Below are positions 23,511 to 26,182 of a DNA stretch of 26,182 bases, one piece after another. How positions within the stretch are numbered: the first letter of the stretch is position 1; every line of letters begins with the position of its first letter. Source of the DNA: CAZKEG01 sp964601575. Its GTDB lineage: Bacteria; Desulfobacterota; Thermodesulfobacteria; Thermodesulfobacteriales; Thermodesulfatatoraceae. The notes beneath the pieces were generated by a model. That model was not told the DNA's origin. It saw only the letters and a program-made list of their open reading frames with translations, and ran no database searches. The DNA is taken from the NCBI GenBank assembly GCA_964601575.1, contig CAZROA010000008.1, positions 1 through 26,182 of the forward strand, read 5' to 3'. Position numbers and translations under genes: made by a program.

Positions 23511-24173
23511 ATGTTAAAAGACGGAGAGAAGGGGGCTGTCTTGCAGCGTGACAAGAAGACCTATGCGGTGGTGCCTCATGTACCCCTGGGAGTGGTAACA
23601 CCTGAGTTTTTACGCAAGATGGCTGAGGTGGCTGAAAAATATGGGGTGTCAGCCATGAAGCTTACCAGTGCTGATCGCATTGCCCTGGTAGGCTTGAAAG
23701 AAGAAGACATTGACCAGGTTTGGACAGAGTTTGGGGTTGAGCCCGGGGCAGCGGTGGGAAATTGCGTAAGGAGTATCAAAGTTTGTCCTGGCATAACCTT
23801 TTGCCGAATGGGGCAGCAGGACTCTTTGGCTGTAGGGGCGGAGCTTGATAAGCGCTATCACGGCTATCAGCTCCCAGCGAAGTTCAAGATCGGGGTCTCT
23901 GGGTGTATCAACCAGTGTGCCGAAAATTGCATCAAGGACCTCGGCTTTGTGGGTAAGCCCAAGGGCTGGACAATAACGGTTGGTGGTTGTGGAGGCGCAA
24001 GGCCCATGCTCGCTCAGGTGCTGGCTGAGAATCTCTCTACGGAAGAGGCCTTAGAGATGGCAGATAGAGTTATCAAGTATTACGAGGCCAAGGGTAAGAA
24101 AAGCGATCGCCTTGGGCGCCTGATCGAGCGCGTAGGATTTGAGGAGTTCAAAAAAGATATTTTAGGGGGTTAG
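23511..24173 (+). CDS. Low-molecular-weight assimilatory-type sulfite reductase (siroheme, [4Fe-4S])
   Basis: A 220-residue single-module member of the sulfite/nitrite reductase superfamily. The N-terminal half (about 8-65, VLQRDKKTYAVVPHVPLGVVTPE and LTSADRIALVGL) is the ferredoxin-like NIR_SIR half domain. Then come C92-x5-C98 (CPGITFC) and C132-x3-C136 (CINQC), the ligands of the coupled siroheme-[4Fe-4S] centre. Length and layout match the small sulfite reductase (alSir) known from Desulfovibrio vulgaris and relatives, also called group I Dsr-like proteins. Extra cysteines 85, 140 and 160 are present. It would reduce sulfite, and possibly nitrite, by six electrons in the cytoplasm; the donor is unknown. 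AAGGAGG precedes the ATG, and the next gene begins 1 bp after its stop. Confidence 0.9.
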   Translation: MLKDGEKGAVLQRDKKTYAVVPHVPLGVVTPEFLRKMAEVAEKYGVSAMKLTSADRIALVGLKEEDIDQVWTEFGVEPGAAVGNCVRSIKVCPGITFCRMGQQDSLAVGAELDKRYHGYQLPAKFKIGVSGCINQCAENCIKDLGFVGKPKGWTITVGGCGGARPMLAQVLAENLSTEEALEMADRVIKYYEAKGKKSDRLGRLIERVGFEEFKKDILGG

Positions 24174-24174
24174 G

Positions 24175-24813
24175 TTGAAGGAATTAACGGGTTTCAGGGT
24201 TAAGGCCTGTCGCGGGGCCAGGGGATGCCCCAATGCGGTTACTTCTTCGGCCACCCTCCTTGAGCGAATAGAAGATCTCCTGCGTCGGGAAAAACTTACC
24301 GAGTTTTTGCAGGAAAAGGTGGGTGGTCCTTTAAGGCACCATCACCAGTTTCGGGTGGCTATTTCCGAGTGTCCGAATGCCTGCTCGCAGGTCCATATCC
24401 AGGACTTCGGCCTCATCGGTCAGATGGAACCGGAGCTTACCGGGGAATGTACCAAGTGCGGTAGTTGTGAAGAGGCCTGTGAGGAAGGGGCCATAAGGGT
24501 TGAGGATCGCTTCCCGGTCATCGACCCGGAGAGATGCCTTAATTGCGGTGCCTGTGTAAGGGCCTGTGCCTCGGGGGCCTTGACTCCCGGGCGCACAGGC
24601 TACCAGATCCTGGTAGGGGGAAAGCTTGGCCGGCACCCACGGCTGGCCCAGGAATTAGTCTCTTTCGCCACCGAAGAGGAGGTCTTACAAATTTTGAAAA
24701 AGGTCATTTCCTTTTATAAGGCCCACAACCGCCGCGGGGAAAGGCTGGGGCAGCTCATAGAAGAGGTGGGTTGGTCAAATTTTAGAAAGGCCATCCTAGG
24801 AGAAGATTCATGA
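24175..24813 (+). CDS. Half-size siroheme reductase-like protein with inserted 2x[4Fe-4S] ferredoxin
   Basis: A 212-residue protein starting at a TTG 1 bp after the preceding stop, with AGGGGGT 5 bases before it. It has C12-x5-C18 (CRGARGC) and C66-x3-C70 (CPNAC), the siroheme-[4Fe-4S] motif pair, then a two-cluster ferredoxin (C92, C95, C98, C102 and C121, C124, C127, C131), then a C-terminal region (ILVGGKLGRHPRLAQEL, LGQLIEEVGWSNFRKAILG) that echoes the end of its neighbour. It lacks the N-terminal NIR_SIR half domain seen in the neighbour, so on its own it looks incomplete. The pair may form a heterodimer in which this subunit supplies electrons; that is inference. AsrC and Dsr-type subunits have related domain orders. 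Confidence 0.82.
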   Translation: MKELTGFRVKACRGARGCPNAVTSSATLLERIEDLLRREKLTEFLQEKVGGPLRHHHQFRVAISECPNACSQVHIQDFGLIGQMEPELTGECTKCGSCEEACEEGAIRVEDRFPVIDPERCLNCGACVRACASGALTPGRTGYQILVGGKLGRHPRLAQELVSFATEEEVLQILKKVISFYKAHNRRGERLGQLIEEVGWSNFRKAILGEDS

Positions 24814-25412
24814 AGTGTCCTGGGCAAGATACCCGTTACTGGAAGGAAGACGCCATCTTTGAGGTGCGCTGTCCAGAGTGTGGCACCATGGTTGAATTCT
24901 TCAAGGATGACGCCTCTCGTCCCTGTCCGGGTTGTGGGCGGCGTCTACCTAATCCGCGAATGGACTTTGGCTGTGCGGCTTACTGTCCCTATGCCGAGCA
25001 GTGTCTGGGAAGCCTCCCACCAGAGCTTCGTGAACAACAGTACCTGGTCTTTAAAGAGCGCCTCAAGGCCGAGATTTGGGCTCGGTTTAAAGACGATCCC
25101 TTGATCCTTGAAAGGATCCAGAAAAGAGAGAGGTTTGCCGAAGTGATTGCCCTTGAAGAGGGCGGTAAACTTCCGGTGATATTAGCGGCAAGCTATCTTT
25201 TTGAAATGAAAGAAGAGGCGGAAAATCTCCTCAAAACCCTCAGAGCACCGTCGGAGCTCCTTCGGGAAATCTTGATGACCCTTCAAGGAGCCGAGACCAA
25301 AGAAGCGGCCATCCTCCATGATGCCCAGCTTCTTACCCTTAAAACCCTAGGAAAGGATCTTTCCTCCCATTTCAAGACCAATACCGGCAAACGTTTGGTC
25401 CAAAACCTTTAA
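24810..25412 (+). CDS. Zinc-ribbon protein with degenerate HD-domain
   Basis: A 200-residue protein starting with an ATGA overlap. The N-terminus carries C21-x2-C24 and C39-x2-C42 (a zinc ribbon) plus C3, C55, C59 and C65. From about 100 it resembles the HD phosphohydrolase fold as I remember it from proteins next to alSir in sulfate reducers, but the metal ligands are mostly gone: the expected YLHD is YLFEM (129-133), the usual HHHH segment is missing and only Asp171 in ILHDAQLL remains. So it is probably non-catalytic, perhaps a binding or regulatory subunit. I have not verified the family by search. Lys/Glu-rich helical tail. Confidence 0.65.
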   Translation: MKCPGQDTRYWKEDAIFEVRCPECGTMVEFFKDDASRPCPGCGRRLPNPRMDFGCAAYCPYAEQCLGSLPPELREQQYLVFKERLKAEIWARFKDDPLILERIQKRERFAEVIALEEGGKLPVILAASYLFEMKEEAENLLKTLRAPSELLREILMTLQGAETKEAAILHDAQLLTLKTLGKDLSSHFKTNTGKRLVQNL

Positions 25413-25420
25413 AATTTGTG

Positions 25421-25449
25421 TTGACAACGATTTTTCTTTATTCTAAGCT
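25421..25449 (+). promoter_or_regulatory. Promoter candidate for the peroxiredoxin gene
   Basis: A perfect -35 TTGACA (25421-25426) begins 9 bp after the stop of the preceding gene, with a poor -10 (TAAGCT, 25444-25449) after 17 bases. The poor -10 lies inside a palindrome, so it may need an activator or be a repressed promoter. The 161-bp AT-rich gap holds nothing else I can name except the palindromes listed next. Confidence 0.4.
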
Positions 25450-25470
25450 TAGAAAAATTATAAATTTATA
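25441..25470 (+). promoter_or_regulatory. Two tandem perfect palindromes upstream of the peroxiredoxin gene
   Basis: TTCTAAGCTTAGAA (25441-25454, 14 bp, perfect) and TATAAATTTATA (25459-25470, 12 bp, perfect), with centres 17 bp apart. They sit between the -35 and the gene start at 25574. The second resembles the A/T-rich Fur/PerR class of site; the first does not match any operator I can name. Binding by a redox regulator is an inference from position and symmetry. Confidence 0.5.
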
Positions 25471-25573
25471 GTTATCAAATAAAATATTCAACATTCGTTT
25501 TCGTTCTGCTCAAATTAGAAACAAATCTTAGATAAGAGCAATAAATAACCAAAATACCAAAGGAGGTACGGCT

Positions 25574-26140
25574 ATGTGTATAAGACCAGGGACAATGGCC
25601 CCCGAGTTTGAGGCCCAGGCCTATCACCAGGGTGAGGTCAAGACGATTAAGCTTTCGGACTATCGCGGGAAATGGGTGGTGGTGTGTTTCTATCCAGCGG
25701 ATTTTACCTTTGTTTGTCCGACCGAATTGGAAGAGGCGGCTAAGCATTACGATGAATTCAGGGAATTGGGCGCTGAGGTTTTAAGTGTAAGCACAGACAC
25801 GGTCTATGTGCATAAAGCCTGGCATGACAGCTCTCCTTCGATCAACAAGATCAAATATCCGATGGTGGCCGATCCTACGGGGAAATTGAGCCGCGCTTTC
25901 GGGACTTATATTGAAGAGGCGGGCCTTGCGCTTAGAGGTTCCTTTGTGATAGATCCCGACGGGGTGTTAAGGGCCTATGAGATCCATGACAACAGCATAG
26001 GGCGCAGCATAAAGGAGCTTTTACGGAAGGTTCAGGCTGCGAAATTCGTCCGGGAGCATGGCGACAAGGTATGTCCGGCCAATTGGGAACCGGGCAAGGA
26101 AACCCTTACGCCGGGTTTGGATCTCGTAGGAAAGCTCTAA
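25574..26140 (+). CDS. Typical 2-Cys peroxiredoxin (AhpC/Prx1 type)
   Basis: A 188-residue thiol peroxidase reducing hydrogen peroxide and organic peroxides. The peroxidatic Cys48 is in DFTFVCPTEL and the resolving Cys167 in VCPANWEPG; the C-terminal GLDLVGKL is typical of AhpC. The catalytic Thr and Arg of the family are present (PTE and LRGSF). Cys2 and Cys38 are extra. AAAGGAGG precedes the ATG. No ahpF-type reductase is in the window, so the electron donor is unknown (a thioredoxin- or NADH-dependent system elsewhere). It ends 42 bp before the right edge; nothing readable follows. Confidence 0.95.
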   Translation: MCIRPGTMAPEFEAQAYHQGEVKTIKLSDYRGKWVVVCFYPADFTFVCPTELEEAAKHYDEFRELGAEVLSVSTDTVYVHKAWHDSSPSINKIKYPMVADPTGKLSRAFGTYIEEAGLALRGSFVIDPDGVLRAYEIHDNSIGRSIKELLRKVQAAKFVREHGDKVCPANWEPGKETLTPGLDLVGKL

Positions 26141-26182
26141 TGGATCGTCCTTAAATAACCGGCGGCCATATCCTAAACGGTG

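Noticed and set aside
1..26182. tRNA/rRNA genes, CRISPR arrays, insertion sequences, phage or conjugation genes
   Set aside because: Reading the sequence shows no direct repeat arrays, no transposase or integrase motifs and no cloverleaf or rRNA-like stretch.

Overview
The window looks like chromosome from a Gram-negative, anaerobic, probably thermophilic bacterium. My best placement is Thermodesulfobacteriota, class Thermodesulfobacteria or a near relative. The grounds are Kdo/LPS genes (kdsD, waaA), Pal and Skp-like envelope proteins, a low-molecular-weight assimilatory-type sulfite reductase next to an Rrf2 regulator, DUF1614, a RemA-type protein between yicC and gmk, and very tight packing of metabolic genes. 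This placement is recall of gene content, not a search. I see no tRNA, rRNA, CRISPR array, insertion sequence, phage gene or frameshifted gene. No stretch over about 200 bp lacks a gene.

Layout. 1-2192 (minus): 5'-truncated-by-window kdsD (its C-terminus lies off the left edge) and an alanine-type aminotransferase. 2393-4120 (plus): exported FG-GAP/VCBS-repeat protein. 4123-5778 (minus): RimK-like ATP-grasp enzyme, a small zinc-ribbon protein directly before it, and a secreted YbhB/PEBP protein. 5961-8669 (plus): pgi and a K+ channel with RCK domain. 8652-9218 (minus): 5-formyl-THF cyclo-ligase. 9253-10764 (plus): RmuC-like protein, single-domain response regulator, stand-alone Lrp/AsnC RAM domain. 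10761-14642 (minus): yicC, remA-like, gmk, rlmB, waaA, the last four contiguous with ATGA overlaps or abutting ends. 14758-17439 (plus): Cys-rich CxxCxxCC-type protein, pal, skp/ompH, glucokinase. 17426-20460 (minus): acpS, nnrDE fusion, tsaE, DUF1614 in an overlapping operon. 20628-21245 (plus): unknown 205-aa protein built of three repeats. 21242-22945 (minus): adenine deaminase. 23076-25412 (plus): rrf2, small siroheme sulfite reductase, a second half-size siroheme protein with an inserted 2x[4Fe-4S] ferredoxin, and a zinc-ribbon protein with a decayed HD domain. 25574-26140 (plus): AhpC-type 2-Cys peroxiredoxin behind two palindromes.

How they fit together. Most genes are housekeeping: glucose entry (glk, pgi), Kdo/LPS and outer-membrane biogenesis, nucleotide and folate salvage, metabolite repair and tRNA t6A formation. 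The accessory part is the right-hand 3 kb. There an Rrf2 regulator with three cysteines heads what looks like a redox or sulfite/nitrite-responsive operon with two different half-size siroheme proteins, followed by a peroxiredoxin with its own palindromic promoter. This is the best candidate for something under-described. The second candidate is the ATP-grasp/zinc-ribbon pair at 4123-5221, and the third is the triple-repeat protein at 20628-21245.
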